In this document: piece after piece, positions 6,136-6,167 of the stretch
Layout: each line of letters starts with the position of its first letter
Numbering within the stretch: position 1 is the first letter of the stretch
Source of the DNA: an uncultured Clostridia bacterium
Lineage (GTDB): Bacteria; Bacillota; Clostridia; Lachnospirales; Anaerotignaceae
Assembly (NCBI GenBank): GCA_937888765.1
Contig: CALASU010000218.1
Location: 1 to 6,167 of the forward strand
Direction of reading: 5' to 3'
Length of the DNA stretch: 6,167 nucleotides
Position numbers and translations under genes: made by a program
Notes under the pieces: model-generated
What the model was told of the DNA's origin: nothing
The model's database searches: none
Seen by the model: only the letters and a program-made list of their open reading frames with translations

Positions 6136-6161
6136 TGCAACCGCATATATATGCGGTTGCA
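6136..6161. repeat. 26-bp perfect palindrome
   Basis: Left arm TGCAACCGCATAT (6136-6148) and right arm ATATGCGGTTGCA (6149-6161) are exact reverse complements with no gap. As a hairpin it would form about 11 bp with a 4-nt loop. It lacks a T-tract on either side. It occupies the position of the first hairpin of the structured element. Confidence 0.8.
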
Positions 6162-6167
6162 AATGGG

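Larger units (their letters stand above)
6084..6161 (-). repeat. Inverted, diverged copy of the structured element after clpB (copy B)
   Basis: Read on the minus strand: a 26-bp perfect palindrome (6161-6136), one nucleotide (G), TATCGGGTCGA (6134-6124), a 22-nt spacer, then hairpin GTGGGACAGCGTCCCAC (6101-6085) and GGTTTT. This is the same order as copy A at 3299-3354, but on the opposite strand and with a spacer 18 nt longer that can itself fold (GAGG/CCTC at 6109-6122). It starts 10 bases after the clpB stop and may continue past the window edge. Confidence 0.65.

Noticed and set aside
3399..6146. 915-codon open frame on the minus strand across clpB
   Set aside because: It is register-aligned antisense to clpB and exists because clpB has no TTA, CTA or TCA codons. 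The product is rich in Phe and Cys with no recognisable domain and no ribosome binding site was found for it.

Overview
The window looks like chromosomal DNA from a Gram-positive, low-to-moderate GC member of the Bacillota, most likely a Clostridia-type gut or anaerobic bacterium. The evidence is a C-terminal SLH (S-layer homology) surface protein, strong AGGAGG-type ribosome binding sites, consensus sigma-A promoters and a perfect HrcA/CIRCE operator in front of clpB. The family-level placement is inference.

Layout: (1) 1-1221, plus strand: the 3' part of a secreted SLH protein. It enters from the left edge through a Gly/Ser/Asn repeat linker and ends in three SLH repeats. (2) 1256-1288: a bidirectional hairpin terminator shared with the convergent gene. 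(3) 1291-2160, minus strand: a ten-helix DMT/EamA-family transporter. (4) 2161-2270: a divergent promoter region with a perfect 16-bp palindrome. (5) 2271-3137, plus strand: a LysR-type regulator. (6) 3137-3374: a gene-free block of stacked hairpins that looks like one or more repetitive intergenic elements and ends in an intrinsic terminator. (7) 3375-3488: CIRCE, a near-consensus promoter and the leader of clpB. (8) 3489-6074, plus strand: complete clpB. (9) 6084-6161: an inverted, diverged copy of the hairpin element found upstream of clpB.

The LysR gene and the transporter form the usual divergent regulator/target pair. The palindrome overlaps the predicted -35 of the transporter and the predicted -10 of the regulator, so one bound site could control both. 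clpB is an isolated heat-shock unit: terminator upstream, HrcA operator over its own promoter, no co-transcribed gene visible in the window. The SLH gene is functionally unrelated to the rest.

The most unusual signal is the pair of inverted elements bracketing clpB. Each has a hairpin, exactly one nucleotide, the same 11-mer TATCGGGTCGA, a variable spacer, and an identical 17-nt hairpin. The first hairpin differs in sequence between the copies but stays fully paired. No CRISPR array, tRNA, rRNA, transposase or phage gene was seen.
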